Part shown: positions 25,604 to 34,774 of the stretch, piece after piece
Numbering within the stretch: position 1 is the first letter of the stretch
How the letters are laid out: every line of letters begins with the position of its first letter
Origin: Nocardioides daphniae
GTDB lineage: Bacteria; Actinomycetota; Actinomycetes; Propionibacteriales; Nocardioidaceae
Direction of reading: 5' to 3'
Assembly (NCBI RefSeq): GCF_004777465.1
Contig: NZ_CP038462.1
Coordinates: forward strand, 1,984,001 to 2,048,000
Length of the DNA stretch: 64,000 nucleotides
The notes under the pieces: model-generated
What the model was told of the DNA's origin: nothing
The model's input: only the letters and a program-made list of their open reading frames with translations
Database searches by the model: none
Translations under genes and position numbers: made by a program

Positions 25604-26236
25604 TCAGACGGATCTGCGGTATCTCCACACCGCGTGGTCGAGGTCTCTCGCGTCGACGCCCAAGCGCCCAGCGACTCCCTTGAGGAGGGCTCCGGCTTCG
25701 TGCGCGGTGCGGACGTGGGGCAGCTGGTCCTGGACGAACCGCATCACCCACGTGTCCGGCTTGACGTCTTCGTAGCCCAGAAGCATCCGCAGATACGCCC
25801 ATGTCACGGGGCCGCAGCCTTTCACCGACCGGTAGGCACGCTCGGCTGCTTCGAGTTTCTCTCCGAAGTCCTTTGCGCTGAGCACGCCAGCGTCGGCCAG
25901 GGCAGTTGCGGCGTCGAGGGCGACACGAGCTTTGGTGCGTCCAGCGAGCCGCCCCTTGTTGGTGACTTGGACGAGGTCCGCCTCAGAGGTGCTCTTGAGC
26001 ACTGCAAGGTCGTCGGCTTGTGACCGGTAGAAGCGCCAACGCTGCACGACCCCATACACGCCGGTGCCCGTAGTCCGATTTCCATAACGTGCGCGCACCG
26101 AGAAGATCGCGTCGATGAGTGCTGCATCGACCTCTCCGGGCCATCCCCCAGGCCAAGCGTCCGGCCTATCCCCGATGGTGTCGTTAACGTAGGTGGACAA
26201 TCTGTCGAGGTCTGCGCCGGCAAGCGTTTCCGTCAC
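25604..26236 (-). CDS. Helix-hairpin-helix (HhH-GPD-like) DNA-binding protein
   Basis: 210 residues from GTG 26236. A helix-hairpin-helix motif is seen in VKGCGPVTWAYLRMLLG followed by VKPDTWVMRFVQ, the pattern of the HhH-GPD base-excision glycosylase superfamily (…G-x-G-P-x-T-A-x-x-x…, then a conserved D). GTG 26236 overlaps the stop of the upstream ATPase gene (GTGA), so the two are translationally coupled. It ends 27 nt before the relaxase gene. Whether it is a real glycosylase or a DNA-binding accessory of transfer is unknown; the catalytic Asp candidate is the D of VKPDTW. Confidence 0.7.
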   Translation of the reverse strand: MTETLAGADLDRLSTYVNDTIGDRPDAWPGGWPGEVDAALIDAIFSVRARYGNRTTGTGVYGVVQRWRFYRSQADDLAVLKSTSEADLVQVTNKGRLAGRTKARVALDAATALADAGVLSAKDFGEKLEAAERAYRSVKGCGPVTWAYLRMLLGYEDVKPDTWVMRFVQDQLPHVRTAHEAGALLKGVAGRLGVDARDLDHAVWRYRRSV

Positions 26237-26997
26237 GAGTGTGCCTCTCGGAATCGAGCCCACTGGGGCTGGTGATGGAGCAGCACGCTACGACTGAAAC
26301 CCCACCTGTTGTACAAGATTCGGAGATCGACTTCCCCTGGCCTCGACTTCGCTTCCGGGACCCCTGGCGTTGACAGTTCGAGGATCACGTCGGCGGCTCT
26401 AGCCCATCCCGGATCCAAATTGCTGCCGTTTCCGGTGTCACCGAACAGGAGGTGCCGAGGGAGCGACACCAGCACGAACTGCCCCGCGTCCCGGCACGCT
26501 TCTACCGCAAATGGCCCCATGCCAGAAACCCGGTCAGCGTCGTCGACCACGACCGCAGTCGGCACGCCACCGCGGGCCTTGAACGGATGCACTTCAGGGA
26601 CGTACGTGTCCTCACCGGACGCGTACACGGCGAGCGCCAGATCGCTCACTCGCTGGCGTGCCTCCTCGTACCGTGCGCGGTCTCCATCGGGCACACACCG
26701 CTTCGCCTGACTGTCGAATGAGGCACCCTGGACGGCCATCAACCATGCCGCCACACGCTGGGGATCGTCCGAAGGTGTTACGAGATGGACCCACTGGTCC
26801 GAGGCACTCGCCAAACGGCATGCAAGTTGCACCGTCAAGGTTGTTCGCCCATGTCCCGGCGCCCCAGTGATCACCCAGACGCGTCCGGCGACCATCCCGC
26901 CGGTCACGCCATCCAGAGTGGGGAAGCCGCTATCTGCCGCAAGCACGGCAGGCGTCGCGTCCTCATAGGCGGTCAGCAACTCGGAGGTCTCAAGCAT
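26233..26997 (-). CDS. RecA/DnaB-fold ATPase with an altered Walker A motif
   Basis: 254 residues from ATG 26997. The sequence FPTLDGVTGGMVAGRVWVITG followed by APGHGRTTL matches the core of DnaB/KaiC-type P-loop ATPases, except that the invariant Walker lysine is arginine (GHGRTT). The Walker B is AVVVDDADRV, and later LILYNRWG-like sequence resembles the DnaB end (DLRILYNRWGFSRSV). Upstream in-frame codons back to 27222 are poor coding sequence. It overlaps the HhH gene by 4 nt. If the arginine is correct, ATP hydrolysis may be weak, and the protein may act mainly as a loader or sensor. Confidence 0.72.
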   Translation of the reverse strand: MLETSELLTAYEDATPAVLAADSGFPTLDGVTGGMVAGRVWVITGAPGHGRTTLTVQLACRLASASDQWVHLVTPSDDPQRVAAWLMAVQGASFDSQAKRCVPDGDRARYEEARQRVSDLALAVYASGEDTYVPEVHPFKARGGVPTAVVVDDADRVSGMGPFAVEACRDAGQFVLVSLPRHLLFGDTGNGSNLDPGWARAADVILELSTPGVPEAKSRPGEVDLRILYNRWGFSRSVLLHHQPQWARFREAHS

Positions 26998-27514
26998 GCC
27001 CTGAATCTCGCTCGGTCCGCCGACAGTTCTCCTCGCCTCTCGCCCTACCTCGAGGAAAAGGGCGTGGCACGCACCTGCCCCAAACCTGCGAGCTTCCGTC
27101 GCTCCGTGGCGAAGAGGTGATCTGCAACGCCAGACGCGTCGGGCCTCGCCGATCAGTGCTCGCCGGGGCCGGCGACGCAACCAGCGTCCCCGGCACCCGC
27201 GCTTCGCATGAGTTGACGACATCGCCCCGCCGCGATGAGGGCGGGTCTATCCACAGCCCGAGCCACGGAGCCCACCTCACGGTGCCAGACGTGTGGACGC
27301 TGGAAAGGCAGCTCGCCCGTGGTGAGGGAAAAGGCGCGCACCTGGTGGGTGGAAGCGACATCGGACGAGGAGAAGGCGGCGATGAAACGTGAGTGACGGT
27401 TGCGAACTCGGTCTCGACTCTGGGTCAATGGGACCGGACGGTGTTCACGGCAGGATCGGGTGGCGTCGTCCACCTCGTCCGCGGGCGACCGCGGCTGACG
27501 TCAGGAACTCGGGC
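26998..27514. promoter_or_regulatory. Divergent intergenic region with one TCGCCCGTGG copy
   Basis: 517 nt between the minus-strand ATPase/HhH/relaxase genes and the plus-strand exported proteins that lead into the Tad operon. It must carry both promoters. An exact TCGCCCGTGG lies at 27313-27322. Open frames here lack convincing coding character on either strand. No clear -10/-35 pair was found. Confidence 0.4.
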
Positions 27515-28120
27515 ATGACGACATTTCGAGGGGTACGTGCATTCGCGGCAGCAGCAATCTTGCTGGTCGCCCTGACGTCGTGTTCCGACGACGCCGACGA
27601 GCCGGAAGCAGCCCCGCCACCGACACCCACCTCACAGTCCCCCACGACCACCCCGTCGGATCGGCCCTCAACCTCTCCCAGCGAGAAGGCGGCCGGGGAC
27701 GCGGAGGCCCTGGTGCGGCGGTACTACACCACGCTCGACCTCTTGAGGCGGGACGCGAACCGACCGCTCGGAGAGCTGAAGTCGGTGGCTTCCAGCACGG
27801 AGGCTCTCGTCATGCGCAACCTGATCTCTGGCGAGCGCGAGAAGGGGCATCGTGCGGTGGGCAACGTGGAACTCGTCCAGGTGAACGTTGAGTCCGTCAG
27901 CCTCGATCGCCCAGCGACAGCCCTCGTGGACGTGTGCTGGGACGCGACGGATGCAGATGTGGTCGACAGCAACGGCACGTCCATCGTCAGCCCGGACCGC
28001 AAGGACGTGGGATGGACGCGACTCACCGTTACCAACACGAAGTGGGACAAGGATCCATCCGGCGGATGGCGCGTCTCTGGCGGCCGCGACCTGGAGAAGG
28101 CACCATGCGCAAGCTCCTGA
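27515..28120 (+). CDS. Putative lipoprotein
   Basis: 201 residues. The N-terminus is a signal peptide with a lipobox-like LTSC (residues 4-23), followed by a Pro/Thr/Ser-rich linker and a ~150-residue globular domain (DAEALVRRYYTTLDLLRRD …). That domain resembles NTF2-like or Mce-associated folds in general shape; no family is certain. ATG 27515 gives the best signal peptide; the frame is open back to 27389. It overlaps the next gene by 16 nt. Its position before the Tad operon suggests a cell-surface role connected with the pilus. Confidence 0.7.
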   Translation: MTTFRGVRAFAAAAILLVALTSCSDDADEPEAAPPPTPTSQSPTTTPSDRPSTSPSEKAAGDAEALVRRYYTTLDLLRRDANRPLGELKSVASSTEALVMRNLISGEREKGHRAVGNVELVQVNVESVSLDRPATALVDVCWDATDADVVDSNGTSIVSPDRKDVGWTRLTVTNTKWDKDPSGGWRVSGGRDLEKAPCASS

Positions 28121-29063
28121 GCACACTCGCGATCCTGACCTCGCTCGTGGCCGCCGGGCTCGTAGCCCTCGTGTCTCCGGCCCTGGCCGACACCGAGTGC
28201 GCGCGTACCGACTCACGCACAGGGGTGTGCATTCTCTGGGTCGAGGTGCCCGGCACCCCTGGCGACTCTGGCAACACCTCCGGAGACGGCCCCAAGGACA
28301 CCGGATCGGGGGCCGCTTGCTACTGGGACGGGCGGAAGCAGAACATTTTCAAGCCCCCGCCAGGACCGGTGCCGTGCAGCACCGAGTACGGCTACTGGTC
28401 CAACGACTACAACTGCTACATCCAGTTGCTGGAGCCTCAGCCGCCCGCGGAGGACCCTCTCTGGGAGGGGCACGAACCCGGCGACGGGGCGGTCTACCAC
28501 TGCTACCAGCCGCAGAGCGACCTGGTGCACATCTTTTGGTCGGCTGACCAACCACCCAATTCCGGTGCTGGGCCAACACCTCGCGAGGTAGCGCTGATCG
28601 CCGTCGACGACATGCAGCTGACTGCGATCCGGATCGGCATCGCGCCTGAGGCGATCCAGGGCAGCATCGGGCTGGTCGGGATGCCGGTGTGGATGTGGGC
28701 CTCGAGTCCCGATGGCAGCACGTGGGGTCCGCAGACGGCCTCGGCCAGTGCGGGCGGCATCACCATCACGGCGACGGCGCGGGTCCACAAGGTCACCTGG
28801 AACATGGGCGACGGCACCACGGTGATCTGCAGTGCCCCGGGACGCCGTACCGACCGTCCTACGGGATGCGCACCTCACCCGACTGCGGTCACACGTACAC
28901 GAAGTCCAGCGCGTCAGAGCCCGACCACAAGTTCACCGTGACTGCGACCTCGGACTGGGTCGTGGAGTGGGAAGGGGCCGGGCAGTCCGGCACCATCCGG
29001 CTCAACGGGCTCGTCCGTGAAGCGCGGGTCGCGGTCGGTGAAGCGCAGGTGCTCGTGCAGTAG
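28105..29063 (+). CDS. Secreted protein, Cys-containing, of unknown function (one frameshift)
   Basis: About 319 residues. A Sec signal peptide (LLSTLAILTSLVAAGLVALVSPALA) is cut after ALA. The mature protein has several cysteines and many aromatic residues in its first third (ACYWDG, CSTEYGYWSNDYNCYIQ), then a beta-rich, immunoglobulin-like second half (VWMWASSPDGSTWGPQ, VTWNMGDGTTVIC, FTVTATSDWVVEW). The frame breaks near 28845 after VICSAPG and resumes as YRPSYGMRTSPDCGHTY. It overlaps the lipoprotein gene and is followed 28 nt later by the Tad operon. In actinobacteria similar proteins sit next to Tad pilus genes; the function is not known. Confidence 0.7.
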
Positions 29064-29090
29064 TCACCGACCCGCGGAAAGGCGGCGAGG

Positions 29091-29762
29091 ATGAGCAACA
29101 CAGCCACTCGAACCGAGATGGTGAACGACCCGGAGTCGACTCGCTCGAACCCGCTCGTGCCTCCACCGAAGTTGCGTCGCCGTCCGGCGCTCGTCGTTGC
29201 GGCCGCCGTCGCGATCCTCTTGGGAGCGTTGCTGGGCGGGTGGGCGTGGACCGCGACGACCAACACAGAGGAGTTGCTGGTTGCGCGCACGACCATCGAA
29301 CGCGGTGCCGTCATCGAGGCCGACGATCTGGCGCGTGTGCAGGTCAATGCCGACCCAGCCCTCTCCCCCGTGCCCGCATCGCTCTTCGACGAGATCGTCG
29401 GTCAGCGAGCGGCGTACGACATCGCCGCCGGTGTGCTGCTCACCCCGCAGACCTACACCCGCAGCCTTATCCCGGACGCCGGCAGTTCGATCGTCGGCGT
29501 GGCCCTCACACCAGCACAAGCACCTGGACTCGCATTGAGTCCCGGCGACCGGGTCCGGGTCGTGGTGACACCAGCGCTGGGCGATACACCGCCCACCGGA
29601 GGCGAATCGTTCAGCGAAGCCACCGTGGCCGGCGTGCACGTCTCGCAGGAGACCGGACAAACTGTGGTCGATGTACTGGTGCCCCACGCCGAGGCCGCGT
29701 TGGTCGCTGCTCGAGCAGCGACCGGCAACGTGGCGCTGGTCCTGGACTCGCGGGAGCGTTGA
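29091..29762 (+). CDS. SAF-domain protein, CpaB/RcpC-like
   Basis: 223 residues. One membrane segment (about residues 30-50, LVVAAAVAILLGALLGGWAW) is followed by an SAF domain (ELLVARTTIERGAVIEADDLARV … YDIAAGVLLTPQTY) as in CpaB/FlgA proteins that assist Tad pilus assembly at the envelope. ATG 29091 has GGCGAGG just upstream. The stop overlaps the next start by one base (TGATG), placing it at the head of the coupled Tad operon. Confidence 0.82.
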   Translation: MSNTATRTEMVNDPESTRSNPLVPPPKLRRRPALVVAAAVAILLGALLGGWAWTATTNTEELLVARTTIERGAVIEADDLARVQVNADPALSPVPASLFDEIVGQRAAYDIAAGVLLTPQTYTRSLIPDAGSSIVGVALTPAQAPGLALSPGDRVRVVVTPALGDTPPTGGESFSEATVAGVHVSQETGQTVVDVLVPHAEAALVAARAATGNVALVLDSRER

Positions 29763-30529
29763 TGGCTGTCATCGCCCTCACCTCGGCTTCCGGCTCGCCC
29801 GGGGTGACGACCTCAGCCCTCGGGATGGCGTTGCTGTGGCCACGGCCGGTGCTCTTCGTGGAGGCCGACCCCACCGGTGGCTCCGGGTTGTTGGCGGGGT
29901 ACTTCCGCGGCACCCGGGAGTACACCTCCGGGCTCGTGGAGCTTGCGTTGACGGCCAGCAGCATCCATGACGGCCTCGCCGAGGTGGCTGAACCCATCGA
30001 GGGAACGACGGTGTCGTTCGTCGCCGGGACGAGGTCGCACACCCAGTCGCCCGCGCTGCGGGACCTCTGGGCTCCCCTCGCCGACGAGCTCACCGCGTTG
30101 GAGGTGAACGGGCAGGACGTGATCGTCGACGCGGGTCGCCTGGGGCTGGTGGGATCTCCCGAACCGTTGCTCGCCCGTGCGGACCTGGTGCTGCTGGTGA
30201 CGCGTACGACGCTCCCCGCGCTGTCGGCGGTCCGGTCGTGGGCCGAGGCGCTGCGCAGCGGGTGGCTGGAGACTCGTCACAGCGGGGTGCTGGTGATCGG
30301 TGAGGGGCAGCCCTACAGCGTCCGCGAGGTCGCCCGGGTGCTCAACTCGCCCGTGGTCGCTGCGCTGCCGCACGATCCGACGTCGGCGGCGGTGTTCTCC
30401 CGGGGCGCCACACCTCCGAAGAGGTTCGAGACGTGGCTACTCGCCCGTGGTCTGCACGCGGCGATCGCAGCCATCGACTCAACGCTGACGACCCACCGTG
30501 CCGACCTGGTGGAAGGAGTCGGGCCGTGA
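29762..30529 (+). CDS. ParA-like ATPase-fold protein, CpaE/TadZ-like
   Basis: 255 residues. The start MAVIALTSASGSPGVTTSALG corresponds to a deviant Walker A (GSPGVTTSA, no signature lysine before T), followed by VLFVEADPTGG and VIVDAGRLG at the Walker B position. This is the pattern of degenerate MinD/ParA proteins (CpaE/TadZ) that place Tad machines, rather than of an active partition ATPase. Start and stop overlap both neighbours. One exact TCGCCCGTGG lies inside at 30441. Confidence 0.75.
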   Translation: MAVIALTSASGSPGVTTSALGMALLWPRPVLFVEADPTGGSGLLAGYFRGTREYTSGLVELALTASSIHDGLAEVAEPIEGTTVSFVAGTRSHTQSPALRDLWAPLADELTALEVNGQDVIVDAGRLGLVGSPEPLLARADLVLLVTRTTLPALSAVRSWAEALRSGWLETRHSGVLVIGEGQPYSVREVARVLNSPVVAALPHDPTSAAVFSRGATPPKRFETWLLARGLHAAIAAIDSTLTTHRADLVEGVGP

Positions 30530-32001
30530 CCAGCGACCAGATCGAAGACGCACCGACCAACCCCATGACGCTGCCACTCTTCGTCCAGTCCGTGCCCCCG
30601 GGCGTACCACGGGCGAGTGCGCCGCCACGAGCAGCGGAGGCGAGACTCGGATCGAATTACTCGCCCGTGGGCGAGCTGGACTGGTCACTCGTGGCCGCCA
30701 TGCGAGCCCAGGCCTCCGAGCAGCTGAGTCAAGCTGTCGCGGCGGATCGGCTGCGGCTCGACAAGTCCGCGCAGGAGGAGCTGGGCCGTTCGATCGTGCT
30801 TGACCTGGTCGACGCTGCGGTCGCTGACCGGGTCGACGCCGGCGAGACGGCGTGGTCGCCGGCCTACCAGACGGCGATGGCCCGGGCGGTGTTCGACTCC
30901 CTGTTCCGTCTGGGGCGGTTGCAGCCACTCGTCGACAACGACCACGTGGAGAACATCATCATCACTGGCCACGACACCGTGATGCTCGAACTAATCGACG
31001 GCTCCTTGGTCAAAGGACCAGCCGTGGCGGACTCCGACGACGAGCTGATCGACTTCCTGGTCTTCCTTGCCTCGCGCTCCGAGGTGAACGCCCGTGGCTT
31101 CTCGGAGGCCCAACCCAGGTTGCACCTGAGGCTCGACGGCGGCTCGCGACTGGCGGCAGCCGCCTGGGTCACTCCGCGCCCCTCGGTGGTGATCCGGCGT
31201 CACCGGCTGATGGAGGTCACGCTCGACGACCTCGTGGCCCGCCAGATGCTGACGCCACTCGTGGCATCGTTCCTGCGGGCCGCCGTGGCCGCACGCAAGA
31301 GCATCGTCGTCTCCGGGGCCCAAGGTGCCGGCAAGACCACGCTCGTCCGTGCGCTGTGCGCCGAGATCGACCCCTGGGAGGCAATCGGGACCTTCGAGAC
31401 CGAGTACGAGCTGCACCTGCACGAGCTCGCTCGCCACAAGATCGTGCACCCGTGGGAGGCACGCCCCGGGTCAGGTGAGCGGGGTCCGGACGGTCGGATG
31501 GCGGGCGAGTTCACCCTCGACGATGCCCTGGTCGACTCGTTCCGGTTCAACCTGTCACGTCAGATCGTCGGGGAGGTCCGAGGCCGGGAGATCTGGGCCA
31601 TGATCAAGGCGATGGAGTCCGGTACCGGTTCCATCTCCACCACGCACGCCTCCGACGCCGTCGCTGCCGTCCGCAAGCTGGTGACCTGCGCGATGGAGGC
31701 GGGCCCGCACGTCACCCACGAGTTGGCCACCAGCAAGCTGGCCGCCACCATCGACCTGATCGTGCAGCTGGACCTCCACACTTCCACTCGCGACGGTGTC
31801 TGTGAGCGACGCCGACGCGTCGCCGAGATCATCGCCCTCGAACCCGGGGAACAGCAGACCGGCTACGCCACCACCCACGTCTTCGCGCCCGACGGCGACG
31901 GCACCGCGGCCCCGGCCGTGCTGCCTGACACCTACCGGGACCTCGCTCGCCACGGCTTCGACCTCCCCGGCTATCTGATGCAGCAGGAGGTCCGGTCGTG
32001 A
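30526..32001 (+). CDS. tadA: Tad pilus assembly ATPase TadA/CpaF (GspE/VirB11 family)
   Basis: 491 residues from GTG 30526, which overlaps the previous stop. Walker A is GAQGAGKTTL (about 31317-31345), Walker B follows in the SRQIVGEVRGREIW segment, and the His-box-like STTHASDAVAAV is near 31640. These are the hallmarks of secretion ATPases that power Tad pilus extension and retraction; the same family includes VirB11 of type IV secretion. The N-terminal ~90 residues are variable. Two TCGCCCGTGG copies (30607, minus; 30661, plus) lie in the first 150 bases. Confidence 0.92.
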   Translation: MTSDQIEDAPTNPMTLPLFVQSVPPGVPRASAPPRAAEARLGSNYSPVGELDWSLVAAMRAQASEQLSQAVAADRLRLDKSAQEELGRSIVLDLVDAAVADRVDAGETAWSPAYQTAMARAVFDSLFRLGRLQPLVDNDHVENIIITGHDTVMLELIDGSLVKGPAVADSDDELIDFLVFLASRSEVNARGFSEAQPRLHLRLDGGSRLAAAAWVTPRPSVVIRRHRLMEVTLDDLVARQMLTPLVASFLRAAVAARKSIVVSGAQGAGKTTLVRALCAEIDPWEAIGTFETEYELHLHELARHKIVHPWEARPGSGERGPDGRMAGEFTLDDALVDSFRFNLSRQIVGEVRGREIWAMIKAMESGTGSISTTHASDAVAAVRKLVTCAMEAGPHVTHELATSKLAATIDLIVQLDLHTSTRDGVCERRRRVAEIIALEPGEQQTGYATTHVFAPDGDGTAAPAVLPDTYRDLARHGFDLPGYLMQQEVRS

Positions 32002-32848
32002 CCGCCCTGATCCCTGCGCTGGCTGGTGCGCTGGTCGTGGCCGGTGTCATCGGCCTGGTCGTGGGGTTGCGTCCCACTCCGGTCACGGAGGTACGCCCGT
32101 CCACCCGCAGAAATCTGCGGCTGCGTTCGCTGGACCGGCGGATACGTCTCACGCTGGCCGTGAGCCTGGGGACTGGTCTGCTTGCCTGGTTGGTGACCGG
32201 GTGGTGGCTGGCGGTGGTGGCGGTGCCGGTCACCGTCGTGGGTCTCCCCGGTTGCTCTCCGCGGGTTCAGCGCCCGCACGGATCGCGCGGCTCGAAGCAC
32301 TGGAGGAGTGGACCCGGTCGTTGTCCGGGGTGCTGACGGTCGGGGTCGGCCTTGAGCAGGCCCTGGTTGCCACCTTGCGCTCGACCCCGAGCGCCATCAA
32401 CCCCGAGGTCACGCGGCTAGTGGCGCGGTTGCGGGCTCGATGGGTCACCGAGGACGCGCTGCGTGCGTTCGCCGAAGAACTCGACGACTCCACCGGGGAC
32501 CTGATTGCCGCCAACCTGATCCTCGCGGCGCGACGCCGTGGCGCAGGGCTGGCGGCAGTGCTGGAGGGGTTGGCCGAGTCGGTCGCAGCCGACGTCCGCG
32601 CCCGACGACAGGTGGAGGCCGACCGCGCCAAGCCTCGGGCCACCGCTCGCTGGGTCACGCTGATCAGTGCCGCCGTGCTCGTAGTGCTGGCCCTGTCGGG
32701 CACCTACGTGGAGCCCTACCGCAGCCCGCTCGGCCAGGTCGTCCTCGTGTCCCTACTGTCCGCGTACGTGGCGACGCTGGTCTGGATGAAGCGGATGGCC
32801 ATCGGCCGGGAGCTGCCCCGGTTCCTCGACGCCCGGAGCACGTCGTGA
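31998..32848 (+). CDS. tadB: TadB-like inner-membrane platform protein (one frameshift)
   Basis: About 283 residues. Two N-terminal membrane segments (ALIPALAGALVVAGVIGLVVG and LTLAVSLGTGLLAWLVTGWWLAVV) are followed by a type II secretion F domain (EWTRSLSGVLTVGVGLEQAL … VEADRAKPRATARWVTLISA) and further membrane helices. The frame slips near 32250 in a C/G-rich stretch. GTG 31998 overlaps the tadA stop. With TadC it forms the membrane core of the Tad machine. Confidence 0.85.
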
Positions 32849-33749
32849 CCACCGGACTGCAGATCGCGATGGCCGCGGGGGCGCTGCTGTCCCTCGGTCT
32901 GGTGCTGCTGGTGGCGCGGTTGACGCCTGCGGAGCCGGACCTTGCCGACGCGCTCGGACGCCTGACCCCCACACGGGCACGCGCGGGCGCCGCCCCCGCC
33001 GGCAACGCGGTCGGAGGCAAGGAGCGGCTCGGGGTGTGGGCCATGAAGACCCTGCCGGCCGGGATGTGGGTGCGGACCCCGACCCGCGAGCTCGCCCTGT
33101 TGCGGGTCCCGCTGGCCCGGCTCTACGGCGACAAACTGATGTTCGCCTCCCTCGGGCTGCTCATCCCACCGCTGCTGGCGTGGTTCTTCGCGATCATCGG
33201 GCTCGGTTTCCCCCTCACGATCCCGGCCGCAGCCTCGCTGGGACTGGCGGTGGTGATGTTCTTCATCCCGAACTACAACGCCATCGACGACGCACGCCGG
33301 GCCCGCCTCGAGTTCGCCCGCGCGTTGGGCGCCTACATCGACCTGGTCGCCCTGGAGCGCAACAGCGGTTCGGGCACCCGTCAGGCGATGGAAGCCGCCG
33401 CCGAGGTGGGTGACTCGTGGGTCTTCACGCGCCTGTCGGAGGAACTCACCCGGTCCCGCTGGTCGGGTCTGCCGCCGTGGGACGCGCTGCACACCCTCGC
33501 CGACGAGCTGGGGTTGCCCGAGCTCGACGACTTCGCCGACATCATGCGCCTGTCCGGCGAAGAAGGCGCCTCGATCTACACCAACCTGCGGGCTCGTTCA
33601 GCAGCGCTGCGCACCGCAATGCTCAACGACGAGATCGCCGAGGCCAACGCGATCGGTGAGCGCATGTCGATCCCGGCTCTCTGCTGGGCGTGGTCTTCAT
33701 GGCGCTGCTGGTCGCGCCGTCGCTGCTGCGGATGTTCACGAACACCTGA
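32845..33749 (+). CDS. tadC: TadC-like inner-membrane platform protein (one frameshift near the 3' end)
   Basis: About 301 residues. A first membrane segment (IAMAAGALLSLGLVLLVARL), two central ones (ASLGLLIPPLLAWFFAIIGLGFPLTI…), and an F domain (LEFARALGAYIDLVALERNSG … LSGEEGASIYTNL) match TadC. The frame breaks near 33680; the other frame supplies the expected terminal helix LLGVVFMALLVAPSLLRMF and stops at 33749. GTG 32845 overlaps the tadB stop. Confidence 0.85.
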
Positions 33750-33775
33750 TGAGAGACGAACCGGAAGGACACGTC

Positions 33776-33964
33776 ATGGAACGACTGATCGGGGCACTGG
33801 TTGCCCTTCACCTCACCATTCGGGCTCGTACGCGGCAACGCAGCGACCAGGGTTCGGTGACCATCGAGCACGTCCTGTGGGCGGTGGCCGTGATCGCCAT
33901 CGTGGGCGTGGTCGTCGCGGCGGTGATGACCTATGTCGAGACCCAAGCCGGCAACATCGGCTGA
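33776..33964 (+). CDS. Flp-like type IVb prepilin
   Basis: 62 residues. After a short basic leader the sequence reads G-SVTIEHVLWAVAVIAIVGVV: the G/xxxxE processing site of Flp prepilins, with glutamate at position +5, then a ~20-residue hydrophobic helix and a short tail. GGAAGGA at 33762-33768 is a good ribosome site. It is the likely main pilus subunit. No prepilin peptidase (TadV/CpaA) is in this window, so processing must rely on a host enzyme or one encoded elsewhere. Confidence 0.8.
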   Translation: MERLIGALVALHLTIRARTRQRSDQGSVTIEHVLWAVAVIAIVGVVVAAVMTYVETQAGNIG

Positions 33965-34349
33965 CCGTCCGCGGCGGCGCACCGAACGCGGCTCGGTCTC
34001 GATCGAGCTCGTGATCCTGCTGCCCGCACTCTTCGCCGTGATGTTCCTGGGGATGCAGGCGGCACTGTTCCACCACGCACGCACCGTCGCCATCGCCGCT
34101 GCCCAGGAAGGCGCCCGCACCGCGGCTGCCGAGCACGGCACCGAAGCCGCGGGCGTCGCCGCCGCGGCGGCGTTCGTCGAGGACGCCGGGGGCGACGAGG
34201 TACTCACCCATGCCACCAACCGCGCCGAGCGCAACACCACCACGGTCACCGTGGTCGTACGCGGCCGCTCGTTGAGCGTGATCCCCGGCTGGGCGCCCGT
34301 GGTGCGCCAGAGCGCATCGGCACCCGTGGAGAGGTTGACCACGCCATGA
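33933..34349 (+). CDS. tadE: TadE-like pseudopilin
   Basis: 138 residues. The motif RGSVSIELVILLPALFAVMFLG near residues 19-40 carries the G/xxxxE prepilin-type site with its hydrophobic helix, then an Ala-rich region and a beta-rich tail. TadE-like minor pilins accompany Flp in Tad pili. It overlaps the Flp-like gene by 32 nt in another frame, and its stop overlaps the next start (ATGA). Confidence 0.78.
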   Translation: MSRPKPATSADRPRRRTERGSVSIELVILLPALFAVMFLGMQAALFHHARTVAIAAAQEGARTAAAEHGTEAAGVAAAAAFVEDAGGDEVLTHATNRAERNTTTVTVVVRGRSLSVIPGWAPVVRQSASAPVERLTTP

Positions 34350-34774
34350 CCAGGCCGCGGGACGAACGAGGGTCCGCCGCCATCGAAGCAGCGGTCGGCG
34401 TGCCCGCCTTCGTGCTCTTCGTCGGCCTCATCGTCTTCGGCGGTCGCACCGCCACCACGCACCAGGCGGTAGAGACCGCATCCGCGGACGCCGCCCGCGC
34501 CGCGTCCCTGGAACGCACCAGTGCCGCCGCCCGCGCCAGCGCCACCTCGGCCGCCGCCACCAGCCTCGCCAACCAAGACATCCAATGCCTCGACGTCGAC
34601 GTCACGGTGGACACCACCCAGTTCGCCCGCGCCGTCGGGGAGACCGCACGCGTCTCCGTCACCGTGCGCTGCCGGCTCGATCTCGCCGACCTGTCCGTAC
34701 CGGGGGTTCCCGGGTCGCGCCTCATCGCAGCCACCACCGCCAGCCCGATCGACACGTGGAGGGAACGCGGATGA
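34346..34774 (+). CDS. Second TadE-like pseudopilin
   Basis: 142 residues. The motif RGSAAIEAAVGVPAFVLFVG near residues 8-27 is a prepilin-type site (G/xxxxE) with hydrophobic helix, and the rest is Ala-rich, then beta-rich with two Cys (DIQCLDVDV, VTVRCRL) that could form a disulfide. It overlaps both neighbours by 4 nt. Confidence 0.75.
   Translation: MTRPRDERGSAAIEAAVGVPAFVLFVGLIVFGGRTATTHQAVETASADAARAASLERTSAAARASATSAAATSLANQDIQCLDVDVTVDTTQFARAVGETARVSVTVRCRLDLADLSVPGVPGSRLIAATTASPIDTWRERG

Noticed and set aside
22418..26023. Long plus-strand frames opposite the relaxase and HhH genes
   Set aside because: Antisense shadows of the MobF relaxase and HhH genes; no recognisable domains.
29762..30529. 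Partition ParA for the ParB at 42921
   Set aside because: The Walker A lacks the signature lysines and the gene is coupled to tadA, so CpaE/TadZ is the better reading.
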